Shown one piece after another: positions 42,745-56,479 of a stretch of 64,000 bases of DNA; within the stretch, counting starts at the first letter, position 1; every line of letters begins with the position of its first letter. Source of the stretch: Warburgia ugandensis (lineage: Eukaryota; Streptophyta; Magnoliopsida; Canellales; Canellaceae); NCBI GenBank assembly GCA_035236585.1, contig CP141132.1, forward strand, positions 64,515,880 through 64,579,879, in the 5' to 3' direction. Made by a program: the position numbers and the translations under genes. The notes under the pieces were generated by a model. The model was not told the origin of the DNA and ran no database searches. It saw nothing but the letters and a program-made list of their open reading frames with translations.

Positions 42745-44958
42745 TTTTTTGTTTTGTTGCAGTTCTTCGGAGCGGAGGAGAACGTAACGAACGGACGGAG
42801 CCCGCTTTCTCTGCGCGTTTGAATTTCTCGTACTTCACCAAATGGCATAATCGGTAATACAAATAAATGAAACCTTTGAACGTGTCATGTACTAACAATA
42901 CATAAGTGTCAAGCGTACACGCTATCGAGCGTGAGAAGTAGCTCCCCAACCCCCACCTTCTCTTAATTTTTCACGATGGGTAAAACCTTCTTGCCTGTAC
43001 CTTCATTTTGTTTGCACTAGTTTAGATACATGAACCCATGTTTTCATTAGTAGAAAATAATGAGCTTTCATTTTTATTAATTTTTGCCAAAGGCCCAAAA
43101 TAAGTAATTGAGATCACTTAAATGCATTGACTAAAAACGGGTCATCTATTTTTGGCTGAAGATAATATGATGGATGGCTTAGTTCTAAAAACCAACAATC
43201 ACAAATTAAAAAATAAGTGCATGGACTTCTTCTCACATTGAGTGTGTATGCCTAATGGGACTCTGACATATGATGCTCGAGCTTATGCAAGAGTGTTGTG
43301 ACCCACATTTCACTTCATCCTTTCTCTTTCTTTATGTTTTTTTCTTTTTTCTTTTCTCTATTTTAGTATTTGTATTAAATATTATATTTATTATTCATAT
43401 ATCCAAATTGCATAGAAATTTTCATATTTATTTTCTAAATGTGTTGTATTGGCTTTTCCCACAGAAGATACTTTAACTATTTTTATGGGTAGAAAGGTAC
43501 AGTTGGAATCCAATAAGTAATTTGAAATCACGACTTATTAAACTTTTACCCTTAAAATTTTGAAATTTTCTTTTCAATGACAACAATCTGGGATTTTGGG
43601 AAGAGTGCTTTCAAGCTACTAGATCTATTTCACTTGGCAAATTTTAATAAGTCTAACTCATGAAAAAATTGTAAAGAGCATCCATTAATATGAACATTTA
43701 GGCTAAGAATTCAAGGAAGGTTTCTCCTAAAACATCAATGTACTTCTAAATTGATCATTGCATGAAAGTTGAGAGCAATCAATGGATCTATTGCTAATAT
43801 GTAAAACTTTAGGATCTAACCTAAAACATACAAAGAAATAGATCTAAGAGAATCTACTAAAGAACAAAACATTCCATCTCTATTTCTCTTGCCTAATGAG
43901 AAATGAGGTAGCTAGAGGGATGTTCTTCCTTACCCACCCATTTTCTATTAATAGTACATCATTTCAATTGGAATCAACATACTTAACTTCAAAATTTGAT
44001 CAAAATCTAAGTATCTTGCAAATTGTATGAAAATTCACCAAAATCTCTTGGAAAGGGAGAGTTGTATTTTTATTTGATAAAAGATGGCTACTATTGTTGA
44101 ATCTATCCTAGATCTTCTATTTGGAGAAGGTTTCCTATGTGGATCAGCTATTTACACCTCCATAAAAGCTCACTTCAAGCACTTTCTCTCTCTACAATTG
44201 GTATTGCTAGGAACTTTTTCTTTCCACCTTTCAAAGTTCTTGTATGGGAGGTGCAACGATTCTCAAATTTGGAGAAGCATTCTCAGTTGAAAGAAAAAAG
44301 GAAGAAGTAGCTAAAACTCCTTTCTCTTGAAGGAAAACTCACTAATATAGGATGAAGTAAGATACGTTTAGTCCATTACCTCAAGTAAGAATATTCTAGT
44401 AACCTAAAGCTTCTAATCCAATGAATTTGTATGCGAATGCCAAGGTTTTGTTGACATTTCAAAAGATATATGTCATGCTGCAGTTTCCACTGCTTGTGGT
44501 GTTAGAAATGTATGTCTTGTCAAGCCAATGATACGATATTTGTCATCAAATGATTTGAATGCTATTTTTTGTTATTAGCGTATGCCACTTATACATCTAA
44601 GGTAGCTTTAATGTGTTTCACTATTACCCAACAACATAGATTTGATAATCATGAGATGATTTCAATAACCATAGGCAACATAGTAGTTCTATAAAATAGT
44701 TGTTGAGAACCATGAGAAATGAAATTTCAATTCTATGAAAAACCTAAAATAGTCCTTAAGTAAGAATAGGAATGGAAAACCTAATTATGGAATACTTATC
44801 AAATAGGATGTTTCCATAAGATGAAGGTAATTAATTCTCAAATTATCTAAAGTTGGGACCTTGAATATACATAGAACGTGTAGAAGTGTTTTACATTTAA
44901 AACATGACCTTAATTGTCTATAATACTTAACATTACTAGATATACATAACTATTATTA
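42745..44958. other. Promoter region of gene 2 and unidentified intergenic DNA
   Basis: The first 200 bases upstream of the gene 2 start codon are relatively GC-rich (CGGAGCGGAGG, GAACGGACGGAGCCCGC), unlike the AT-rich surroundings, and likely include the 5' leader and core promoter. No clear TATA box was seen. From about 43000 to 44958 there is AT-rich DNA with no recognised element. Confidence 0.5.
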
Positions 44959-46421
44959 CCCTTTGTGACGACCTGGTTTTCAAATGTAATTTTAAATATA
45001 AACTAATTTCTAATGCAGAATTGATCCAATTTGAAATAATTTTTGTAAAAATAATGTAATGCAGCGAAAAATATTTTCTTTTAAATTCACTTCGAAAAAC
45101 CCCGAGTGTCATTTTTCTTTTCTCAAAAACAAGGATTCTTGGTGAAATGAGCGTTCAAACAAATGACATTTAACGCATGTCATTACGAATCACCTGATAA
45201 ACATTTGTTGACAATTTTAAAATATAAATGGAGACTCTGTCTCCTTTTCATACATCTAACAAAACAAAAACAATTTACATCAACATAACACACCCGGAAC
45301 CTCCACAGCACAACCTAGTCACATAAGTCTTTCAAATTCTCATAATTAAATACAATACAGTCTCTTTCTCATTTCTAATATGATGACTTCAATTCAAAGA
45401 CCAATTCTTACTTATCCTCTTTCACAACTTCTGTTGCACGCTCCTATCAGTAAGCAGCTCCTATTCCTTAGGAGTCCTTTGTTCTGCTATACTGTCAACA
45501 TGCCAAACCTGCTACTATTCTATGTATCTGAGGCATTGCAAACCACACAAATGCCTCAACAAGCAATCGCTTGTGTGGGTGGAGTAAGACGCAATGTTTT
45601 ATATAAACAAAAATCATGATAGTTATATATAGATCAATTTAGCCATGCTGAATCATGCAAACAACAATTCAATTATCATTTAACATTATCAAAATCATGA
45701 ATCCATGCCAAATGGAAGGAATACCAATGCATCAGTACAAAACACATTCTTTGAAATACAAAGTATGCAATCACATGTCAAACGTACACCTCATTTACAT
45801 TTCCTGATACCAATCTTTGCTCTTACAAGCCATTTCACATATCAATTACCAACGCGTTGTCATGTGCATCAAGTACACAACAGACAATATTATCCTCTTT
45901 GGCGTAATGAGTCGACGCAGTAGGTTAAACCCAAAGACACACCTCAAGGCTTTGCTCCTGAGAGACCGATAGCTCATCAGCCAGGAACTAGTAGCTTGTC
46001 CAACCCGAAGACCTGCCCACGTCATAACTACTCCGTGGCCCTCCCACATCATAACGGCCTCTCAGAATGCGTCAAACTCCCCAAACAATGGGGCTAAATC
46101 TCAAGGACCGGTAGCTCGTCCAGCCCGAATGCCCGCCCACATCATAACGACCCCTTTCGCTCTTACAAGCCATTTCATAATTTCCTAGTATCAGTCTTAC
46201 ATTTCTCTCACATGGTTCACAATAATGCATAGCTTATGCATAAACAGTTTAATCATGATTCAATTTTAGGATGCACATTCATCTTATCTTTCGTATAAAT
46301 AGAAAATATTCATTTTAGTACTTGAAATTCATATACACATGCATATATAGCAAAAATCGTAGCAATCTTAATTCCACCCACCTCAACTGGGGATCTTCTA
46401 ATTCACTGATGCGAGTACTTC

Positions 46422-49384
46422 TGTAACACCCTGGGTTTGTATGACATTTTTTTATAATAATAATAATAATAATCATATTCGGGATCCCATGTAAAAAAAT
46501 ATTCTATTAATTATTTTACTAAAACATTTCTCTAAACCTATGGGTGTTATTTTTTGTTTCCAAAACATCCAAATTTTAAATTTAACATAATTAAATTTTC
46601 GTAGCGATACCATTGCAACAATACATATTTTCACCAATGTCAAAATCATCGGCGGCTTTATTTTTAAAACAATAAATATTCAAAGCACAATAATAATATG
46701 ACCCATGGTCTATCCATCATAACATCCCATTTAAATGTCCATCATATGTATAACCATCTTAATCAAATCTATAATATAAAAATATATAGTCCATAAAGAA
46801 AGTCAAATGGTAGTCATGTTTATTAACTCACATCACTATCTATCAAATCAAGTAAATGAATCTCCCACTGCTATCACGGTTTCTCAATGGTCTTGCCCTT
46901 CTTGTTGTCGCGCTCGAGATCTAAGGCATTGCAAAACAAAGCAATGCCTCAGCAAGTTATTGCTTGTGTAGGTACATAGACAATTAATGTAATGAAAATG
47001 GAATAACCAAATAATAGTGGCAATATAATAAAAAGATCTATCATCTATGAAATAAAATCATTATAAGCCATGCTAACATAGTATCAAATTATCAAGTACG
47101 ATAAAACATGCATCTCACGGATTTAAAACATGACACGATCACTGTAAATGAGCATACTATAATAACAGGGCACCCTATGGTACATGGGTCCCACGAGCCT
47201 CGCATACACTCGTATCAGTGATCATAAATATTCATGCACACAGAATAAGAGTATGGATCATCATGCCGCAGTAGCAACCCTCCAGGGTCTCAACCATCGC
47301 CGCTCCCCGTTGACACCATAATGGGAGACTTAGTGTCCGCCCCATGGAAAGGCCCGGACCAGTAGTGTGGACTATCCATGTTACCAAACCCCTACCGAAT
47401 GTCATCTATGGGCAGATGTCTATCATATCACAAATCTCAGAGGGTGGGTGGCCGACCCTCTCCCTCATAGCATGACATCCACTAGGTGAAAGCACCTGTC
47501 ATAAAACTCGAAACACAGAAACAAGTATGTCAAAACCCAGGAGCACTCGTGACTCACAATCCTCAAGGCATGCCCCTTATCCCAGGGTTAGCCTCTAAAA
47601 GGACCAACCACTAAGCCTCCACTTTTCTTTCTCATGAAAACCCATCCATTTCAGTGATGCAATAAAGAAAGAAAATTTCTAATTATGCATAAATAGATAA
47701 TATCATTCTCATAAAATCATCGGATCATAAAGCCATTCGATGTATGATTGAAATCAAGTAACGATCATAGTATAAAGTTCTAAATCTTTCAAAATCAGCA
47801 ACTAATACTAAGTCCAATGTAATTCACAATCAATCATGATGCTATGATAATACAGGATTTTAAAAATCAAAATAAAACATTAATTGTCATCACCTACCTC
47901 AATATGAGATCACTCGGTTCAAGCGTATAACCTCTTTATCTTATATGTTTAGATGTACCTATCAATACCCCAATACTATTTTAAAAATTTTCTACATTAA
48001 AAGTGGTCAATTATAAGTTTTTAAGTTAAATCTAGGTCTATGTCATCAATACGATCGTAACGGCTATTTCTGATCGTGATTTGGACCTTTGTAATTCTCA
48101 AAATCAAGTTTTATGTGAAAATACCCCAGAAATTAATATTATTATTATATAAAATGGGTTGGCCGAGCTGTTTACACCGGTGGCCTCGGTTTACACCTAT
48201 TTATACTGGTGTAAACTGGAGTCACGAAGACGCTCGGCATAGCGACGCGCAGCGGGGACGTGTCGCAAGCATCCTCGTTACCACGACGCACTGCCGCGTG
48301 CGTCACGGTCGCCAGGACGCTGCACATCCCGATTGTTCATGATAGCACACGCAAGCACACCCGCGCATGCACACCCGCCTTGTGTCTCCGTCAAGGCATC
48401 CTGCTCAGCGTCCCGGCGTTAGCGCTAGGGTGCCAACGCGGGTGTCGTCGCTGGAGAAAACGACCAGGTTTTGGTCCTCTCTAATAAGCCCACAGGTGTC
48501 CAAATCTAGCGAATTTTACACCATTTTGCTCAGAATTTTGCGTAGTTTTCATTTCTACCATTCATTTGACTTGATTTTGCCAAAAACTAAGGTTTTTATT
48601 TTGATTTTTCCCATGTTCCTAAAACTTCCCTAGCTACAGTTTTTCATGATTTTCGGCGTCACCTGCTGTTGGATCTCTCTCAAATTTAAAGGGTTCATTC
48701 CTGGGTTCCTTATGCCCTAAATGGATGGTCAGGTCTTTGTTTCAATGATTTTTTATAAGCATATTGATGCTCTAACAATAGCGTGTACATGTTCCAAGAA
48801 AAACGATGTTTTTCCATCGTTTTTTTCTAATTTTTCATGCATGCTACTGATGCATATGCACACATGCAATTAGGAAAATTACAGAGTTGGGGCTTACCTC
48901 AAATGACTGATCACTCAGTGACACTACCAGATCCCCAGTCATCGAAAAACTTGAGTTTTTCAAAAGTTAGGGTCTAGGGGAAAACTCGATGGAAACGAGG
49001 GAGAAGGTGGTGATTAAGGCCAACTGAGGGAGATATAGATCATGTCGGAAAGGGGGAAGGAAAACTCTTCCCTTATACGTCTCCCTCTGATGATTTCTTT
49101 GGCAAAATTATCGGATCTGATAAGGTAAGGTGGAAAGGGGTGCCGTTATCAAAATTACCCCCTCTATTTTGAGCTCTGCCAATTTTCCAAAATGCCCTTA
49201 TAACTTCAACGGCTCATAACTTCTTCGTTTGAGTTCCGTTTTTCACGTTCTTTATGGCGTTGGAATTCTATTGATGTGTACTTTCTAGTTTCTAGTTTTC
49301 AGAACCAAATTCTATACATAAATTTTTTTAATTTAATTTATTTATTTTATCACTAATTTAGGATTAAAATTTGAGGATATTACA
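46422..49384 (-). mobile_element. Solo LTR B (2,963 bp), nested in LTR A
   Basis: It starts TGTAACACCCTGG and ends GAGGATATTACA, with exact target duplication ACTTC at 46417-46421 and 49385-49389. It is related to LTR A: both have AGGCATTGCAAA … AATGCCTCA followed by GCTTGTGT, and both have GGGGTGCCGTTATCAAA near the right end. A stem-loop with a perfect 9-bp stem (AGGCATTGC … GCAATGCCT) lies at 46924-46949. The stretch near 48165-48480 is much more GC-rich than its surroundings. No protein-coding content. Confidence 0.9.
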
Positions 49385-50555
49385 ACTTCATTCAATTCGC
49401 GTACACACACCCTATCAGTCGCCTCTGTAACAATACAAACACATATTCAGTTATACAATTCTAGGACTTCTCCTAGCTTCCCTAATACTATTTGGCACAA
49501 GGCAAAGTGACAGTGTTCATTACTGTGCAAAAGGTGTTTCATTAGCTATTGATTGATAGCTAATTTAATGGAAAATAGTTATTGGATTTCCAATCAACGC
49601 CATTGGCCCTGAATTCGCTGTTCACTACTCTTCTTAAGTGACTGCAAGTCACTATCACTGTTCAGTAGTCTTAACCCTTGATTCCTATCCATATCAACTC
49701 ATGGGTTGGAGCTGGGTGTTATTTTCCATGCTACAATCTTTAATACAACCTATAATTATATTCCTAAATCAAACTGCTATAATAAGCATCATGAAGAGCT
49801 CATGTCGCCCAATCTTCAATATAAGTTTATCCAAAATTCATGCTTTATATCATATCTAAGCTAATTCAATGTTCAGGAATCCATTTGTAACCACTAATCA
49901 TTGGTTTGACATCACAAGGTGTCTATTTAAATAGTGGCAAATCGGACGACCTATATGATATGATCTGTTTCACTTCAAATTCATATAATTCTAGTCATCC
50001 TATCATTTTTAAGGATGGGGAACTCATATGTGGTGTCTAATTGTCAATCAGACATCACGATGTTACTGTGTAAACAGTACTCGATCAGACGGCTAAGATT
50101 GTCTGATTGGTTTTCAGCCTAGATTGACAATCTCAGTTAGATTCGGCTAACCTTAGGCACCTAATTACCTATCCCTAAGTTTTTATTTGAAAATGGACAA
50201 TTGGATTTTTCACAAAACCTAGAGCTACCACGAATGGTGCGGATTTAGCTAAAATCTAAAATCAAGAATAGGGTTTTGTAGATCTTATCTTATAGATGCA
50301 TTTTCGTGCATTTTTCATAGTTGGATGGGCTGGATTGGCTTATATCCATCGTCACTTTCACCTGTAGGGTTTCTGAGCTTGTCGCGCATTATCTCCCCTC
50401 AATTGATGCTCCAGATCTCGTCAGATTCCCCAATAACCTTGGGGGTTTTGTTCAGCTTGCCGTGCTGGACAACATGACAGTTCAGATCATTGATCCGAGC
50501 TGGCATCGTCTCCGGCGACCCAAAAAATCTCGTTTTCCCTTCCACACTTGCATGC

Positions 50556-50596
<41 letters not shown>

Positions 50597-50730
50597 TCTC
50601 CTCTCCTGCTATTTCCCCCTCGGTTCGTTCTCTCTTGCCGGCGCGACCTAAGGTTTCCAGGTGCACAGGGTTTCCCCTTCTTCACTCCTTCTCTTCTTCT
50701 TCTTCTTCTTCTTCTTCTTCTTCTTCTTCT

Positions 50731-50825
<95 letters not shown>
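50556..50825. repeat. Compound (CT)n / (CTT)n microsatellites inside LTR A
   Basis: CT repeats at about 50558-50594, CTT repeats at about 50690-50735, then CT repeats to about 50825 with single interruptions. The long Ser/Leu or Glu/Arg frames at 50321-50969 are produced by these repeats and are not genes. Confidence 0.95.
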
Positions 50826-51278
50826 CTTCACTATGTCGGTTTCTCTGGCGTCATCTTCCTCCTCTTCTTTCTTTCTTCTTCTTCTTCTTTTTTCTTCTTG
50901 TTCGCTTCGTTCAATGAGGTTGGGCTTGGGATCAGACTCAATATCTGTTTGTCGTGCCACTTAAGTTGAGGGGGGGGTGCCGTTATCAAATTCGACCCCT
51001 CCCTTTAATCACTTTAATCCTTTTTTTAATACAAGAATGCCCTTCATATTCAAACCTTCATATCTCCTTCATCTGAACTCCGATTTCAACAAAATTAGTG
51101 TCGTTGGAACCATCTTTCCAAGTACAATCCAAATATGAAGGTATTAGGGTCAAATTTGACATATTTTAAAATATAAATTCAAAGAAACCTAAATATGTAG
51201 ATTCCCTCATTTATATTCATCAAAATAAATTTATAATCCTTTAAAATAGGATTTAAAAATTAGGATGTTTACACCCTT

Positions 51279-54200
51279 AGACTTGAGAAATCTATATTCC
51301 TTATAAGATACAATATTTGTCTCCTTTGTATTATGTGATGAGATTTAATTAGGATTGATTCTAGGTATTTTGAGACATTTATAAACTCATGAATATATCC
51401 AACATAGAACCCACACTCTTATGTAGAATAAGATATTCGTTACAAGTCATCTTATAAATAAACTTGGAAAAACCCAAAACCTTGGTAATCTTTGATCAAT
51501 TATTTATCACATTGATTGTTTATATACGCCTATATATTTTTTAAAAAGGTATTTTGAAAGAGATTTAAGCTGATTAAGATGGGACCCGTTGTATTTGAAT
51601 GTATAAAGAAGACAAAGATAAGGGTAACCATGTGCACACCTTCTGTTGGTGTAACGAATATAGGTGAGTGGAAGAGTATAATGGTAATTTATACATGGTA
51701 CCTTTGTGATTTAATATTATTATGTGGGCACATATGGTCATCAATGGTGAAGATGCTAGATGTCATATCATCTAATCCAATTGAGAAAAAATGCTCACAT
51801 GAGATTTGAGAGTGTTTATGCCATATTAGGAAAGTGCTTTCTAATTTTAAAGTTTGGAGAATATTCCACTTTGAAGGGTTCCTAGGAGGTCATACCAAAT
51901 AAACTAGTTGGAATCATGACTAAAATAGAAGTTCTCTTAAATTAGAGGTTACTTTAGTAAGTTGCCTTCTCATCTATATATGTATATGCATGCATGTGTG
52001 TGTGTGTGTGAGAGAGAGATATTAGATAAAGAGTTGATGCATAAGCGAGAGAGAAAAAGCAACCCCCCAGTGAGTGATCCTCAAGTTTTTTAGTTTAAAT
52101 TTTCTCTCTTGCTTCTCTTCTAGTTCTAAGGGTTGGAACTTAGATCTACCTCCATAAGAACAAGAAGATCAAGAAAGCAATTGTTGATCTCAACTAGTGA
52201 TGGACCAAATAGAGGGCTTGTGTTTCTATTTTAACAAGGTATATTACTTTATGTTAATTCTAGTTTTAAATTTCTAATTCACATGGTACAAGTATATTAG
52301 AATCAAGTTTCAAGTTCATTATTCAAATTGAGAAAAGTTATTGATCTTTCACACATAATCCAACATGCACCAACTATCCAGTCTTATAGTTTGCCTCGTA
52401 ACTTGTATTTATACAAGTTTAGATTTTCTATAAGAGTTGTGAAATAATATTCTTAGATTAGTCAAGATGTGATCTTTTATGTTGATTTTTTTAGGCCAAA
52501 ATGATGTGTCTACTAGAAAGTAAAGACAGATGCAAAGCTAAACTAATAGTGGAACAATGCAACCCAAGATCAAGATTGCACATAGACTTGTCCATAAGAT
52601 AGATAGGAAACATGGTTTAGCTCTCTATCCAGCCATCCATTGTGCCAGATGTTGACTATATCCATTGATCTAAGCTGAAATTCCTCATACATGAGATCTC
52701 TATGTAAGATTACAAAGGTCACCCAAATTTCTTTAAAGAATTTTCTCTCTAAGCCACAGCTCGCTCTTTTCTCTCAGATTTCTCTCTCTGCTTACTATTT
52801 GCTAAGATCTCACTTCCCAATATTTAAGTAGAGTTTTACCTAAACTAACACTTCAAAAAGTGCGTCTAAAATGGCAATCCTTTGTTTATATCTATGACAA
52901 GCTATTTATAGTGTTGAGCTAATCCATAGATGGTGACATGGCACCCTACTGGATCCCTGTTAGCTAGATTGAGTTGTCATTAGATGATAATTTCTTGTCT
53001 TCCATTAATAATTGTAACTTTGTGTAACTTCTTTCTCCTTTAGGATGGGATATAGATGTCAAGTGTCAACTTCCCATCAAAAGAGAGAGTTGGTATATTA
53101 CATAAATTAAACATAAAGAGTTAGCCTTTTCTTCTTCAACATATGTCATTGCCCTAAAAGAAACTTCTCTGCCTTTAATTTAATGGATGTGATAGACTTA
53201 AGAGGCTCAGCCATCTCACGTGATTGGAGTCCCTGTCTCCTTTATACCTTAAGTATTGAATGCACATCATTAGACTACCATAATCAAATATTTATGTCAA
53301 ACTCCTAAGGTTGGATGTGGACTTGACATGACTTATGGATGGACTTATTTGCTAGGCCTTAAATGGGGTTTGTACTAGACTTTGTCAAACTTATCAAGAT
53401 GAGCTCAATCCCAAGTCAAAACTTTAATTTGAATATTAGACTATTTTACTAGCTCTCATGATGTAATTTTATGAAAGGCGGCTAGAATATAGAAAAAGAT
53501 AGTGTATAAAGAGATCTTGGAAATATTTAGATACGACTGAGAGATTTAAGGAATTGACATTAGATGACAAGAGAGACAAATCATACAAGGTCTCATTTAT
53601 CCAACCAATGAGGCATGATAAAATAAAAAGTTATTAAAAATAAAAAATTCTAACATGGCACAAGAAAAATAGGATTCAAGAGCTCAAAACTAATGTCATT
53701 AGCTTAAAATATAAATAACAAAGTATGCATATTTAAATACATCAAAAACATAAACAAAGTCACCCCAATTAAGACAATTGTTCCGTTGGGATCCATTAAC
53801 TTCTTGGACAACCAACTAAAATTTTGGAGAAGTGGCATATATAATGATAATACAAGGATTACGATCATCAAAGAGCCAAGGAAAATTAGAGCATGAGTGC
53901 AAATTTAGGTGAGGCCAATTATTACTCAAGACTAAAACCATGGATTTACTATATCTCGCTAGGATGGGCCCTAGTTTGATGGCCTATTATGACTAATGGT
54001 TTAGATGATGATGGTACATGTCTTTCCATTTCCCACTCTAATTGTCTATACACATGGATCATCTTTGGAGCTTCTCTTGAGATAGGAAATGGACCAAAAG
54101 GCATAAAATTACATATAAATAAAAAGCAAAACATGTGGCATAGTTCTGGGGAACACAACCTACAAGCATCATCATGCATAATGTCGTAAAAATTTAGAAA

Positions 54201-54470
54201 CATTATTCCTCCAAATAAAAGTACCAAAAAAACGAAAAAGCATGATTTGTTAGTTTGGAAGCCTCAAAATTGCCTACTCAATAGGTGTGATCAACAATGT
54301 ATAAAGAAACCTTGTGGAGCATCATCATTGCCACTAGAAACATCCTTTGGGACTTCCATTGGAATGCCATCTCCTCGTGTACTTGTTACTTAGTCCTCTT
54401 CTGAAGCGATCTCAATACGTTGATCATGAGTAGCGAGTATCCTTCCACTTGTAAATTGGCAATCCTGAGA
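51279..54470. other. Unidentified AT-rich intergenic DNA
   Basis: Continues the sequence interrupted by LTR A at 44958. A short TG/AG microsatellite lies near 51990-52018. No domain or paired terminal repeats were recognised. A minus-strand 92-codon frame at 54227-53949 may be L1 3' sequence but cannot be assigned. Confidence 0.5.
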
Positions 54471-54479
54471 TCAATACCA

Positions 54480-56479
54480 AAGTTGATTACAAACATGAGA
54501 GCATACATTCAACAAAGTTGTTCATCTTGTAAGCAATAATCATAATGCTCAAATGGTCGTGTATAATTCATCACACAGAGGTGTCCTCGGGATTTTTGTA
54601 GCTTGTTCCATCAAAATTCAGCTCAAAGGTAGTTGTAGTGGTCACGAAGTTATTTAGATAATCATAGCAAGTATTAATTTTAGGTCCACTCAATTCCATC
54701 TATCTAGGAAATCCTTATGAGGCTGATGATAAAGATTTGACCCACATCCAAAATTCACAATCTCTTTGACTAGTTTAACTATAAACAATCAAATTCTCTC
54801 AACATGAAATTGGAAAGAGCAATGAACCAATGAATTTGAAGCATCTTGCCCTAAAAAGATATGATATGGCAAGGCTTAAAGGAGTATCCTACCTGCCAAA
54901 GAAAGAAGTTTTCCTAAGAGGAGAAAAAGGATAAATAGAGAATGGAAGGAAAGAACAATTGGAGCAATCTTAAATGCACTTCAAAGGCCATCCCAAATGG
55001 GAAAAACATGATTATAAGTAAAGATAATATGAAAGTTTGTTTCTTCCTCAAATTGACAAAAAGACATCCACGATAAGCAGCATTAGAACCCCACAAGTTA
55101 GGTTTCAAATAGGGGGTTTGCCCTTCTTCCAAAGCCACATAAAGTTCTTAACACAAGGTTGACAATGTGGTGACCGTATTAATTTCCAAATTAGGGACAA
55201 ATTGGCTAGGTTTTACGCCAATTACATGTTGCATTTGTAGTGAAACAACCAATCTTACTCAGACTCCATTCATTATCAGGAACAATTAATGATTTAACAC
55301 ACAATTTTCTGTCCATGGATGCAATGATATCATAAGTGACTAGTGAAGCAAGTGGTTGATGTCCATCCCAACTATAGTGCCAGGTTTGAATCTTTTCTCC
55401 ATACCTAAGCACCATCTTAATCATCAACAAAACAAAAATTTTCATTTGAGGAACGTATTTTGAAGTAATAGAATCAACTGATTTTTTATTATATTCCTAT
55501 AACTCTTTGTTTTAGAGGTATTTTGCCTCAATGAAATTTGTCCAAATCAATTCCTCATTGATGACAAATTTTCTACCTAACTTAGCTTGAAAGGCTTAAC
55601 TAACCTCCTCAAGTAGCCGAAGTCTCAATCTGCCCTTAGTCTTTGGCACGCAAACCTCCGCCTAAGCAACAAGATGATTTCCTTTTTTGTTGTCTTCGAA
55701 TCTTGAAATGAAATTCCTCTAAATCTATTCACACTATGATACAGTAGATAATGGGACCTTAAAACATGAACATGCATAGTTCGACATAGTTCGACATTCC
55801 CCTCCATGGCATATTAAATGAGTTTCATTTTACTAACTCTAGAAAGAAGTTGGGCTTTCCAACTATCAAGTCTAAACATAATCGGTCATTATCATCTATT
55901 AAAGAATTCTTTGAAGGCCTAGAATTTAATAATGTGAGACCAAGATATTTATTTGAGAAAAGAGGTTTATGAACTTTTAAGATTTTTTAAAGAAATATCT
56001 ACCCATGGATAAGACATTAGCAAAAAAAGTAAATGAGGATTTAGTTGGGTTAACCACCAAGCCAGACTTGTTACCAAATATTTTAAGAATGGTCTTAATT
56101 CTCAAGACATTTTTCATGGAGACTTCCACAATGATAACAAAATCGTCCTTATGCAAAAGATGGGAAAGCACTGGACTATTTCTGAATAGCGTATGGGGAA
56201 CCAACTCTTTGCTGTAAATAGCCTTGTCCATGCTAAATGACAACATCTTAGCATAAGGAGCAAATGGGTATGGAGATAGGGGATCTCCTTGCCTAAGACC
56301 TTAGTAGGTGAAAAAATTCTAATAATTCTTCATTAGGAAGAACAAATATTGAAATAGTTGAGACATAGCTCATAACTAAGGATGCTCATCTCGAATGGAA
56401 TCAGATTTGTGAGAGTGTTGCCTTTAGGAAATCTTAGTTTTAACTGTTGTAACCTTTGTGGAGATCCACTTTAAGATAG
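54480..56479 (-). mobile_element. L1-type LINE remnant (RT to RNase H), cut by an LTR element
   Basis: On the minus strand, RT begins at the 56479 edge with a DLHKGYN motif (compare D-x-x-K-A-Y-D), then FLKATLSQI, VSTISIFVL and a damaged RQGDPLSP motif near 56300. The catalytic region near 56165-56140 reads HLLHKDDF where active elements have LLFADD. GNKSGLVVNPTKSS follows. The segment at 55445-55206 (KIQTWHYSWDGHQPLASL) matches the zf-RVT-side region. An RNase H domain near 54630-54480 reads FELNFDGTSYKNPEDT then IIHDHLSIMIIAY. The 5' portion is absent because the LTR element inserted at 56480; the rest should reappear beyond that element's right end. Confidence 0.85.

Larger units (their letters stand above)
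44964..51273 (-). mobile_element. Solo LTR A (about 3.3 kb), interrupted by solo LTR B
   Basis: It starts TGTGACGACCTGG and ends GGATGTTTACA (TG…CA), with exact target duplication CCCTT at 44959-44963 and 51274-51278. Without the nested element and its 5-bp duplication it is about 3,342 bp. There is no coding region, primer site or polypurine tract, so it is best read as a solo LTR left by recombination. It is placed on the minus strand because its 44964 end matches the right end of plus-oriented LTR C. It contains a stem-loop (AGGCATT … AATGCCT, 45531-45556), imperfect 65-bp repeats near 45950-46140, and long CT/CTT tracts. Gypsy affiliation is inferred from style and length. Confidence 0.87.

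Noticed and set aside
42786-42800. Mitosis-specific activator (AACGG core) in the gene 2 promoter
   Set aside because: The five-base core is present, but the flanking bases do not fit the known longer consensus.
50321-50969. Overlapping frames up to 198 codons on both strands
   Set aside because: They are generated by CT and CTT microsatellites inside solo LTR A and are Ser/Leu or Glu/Arg monotony.
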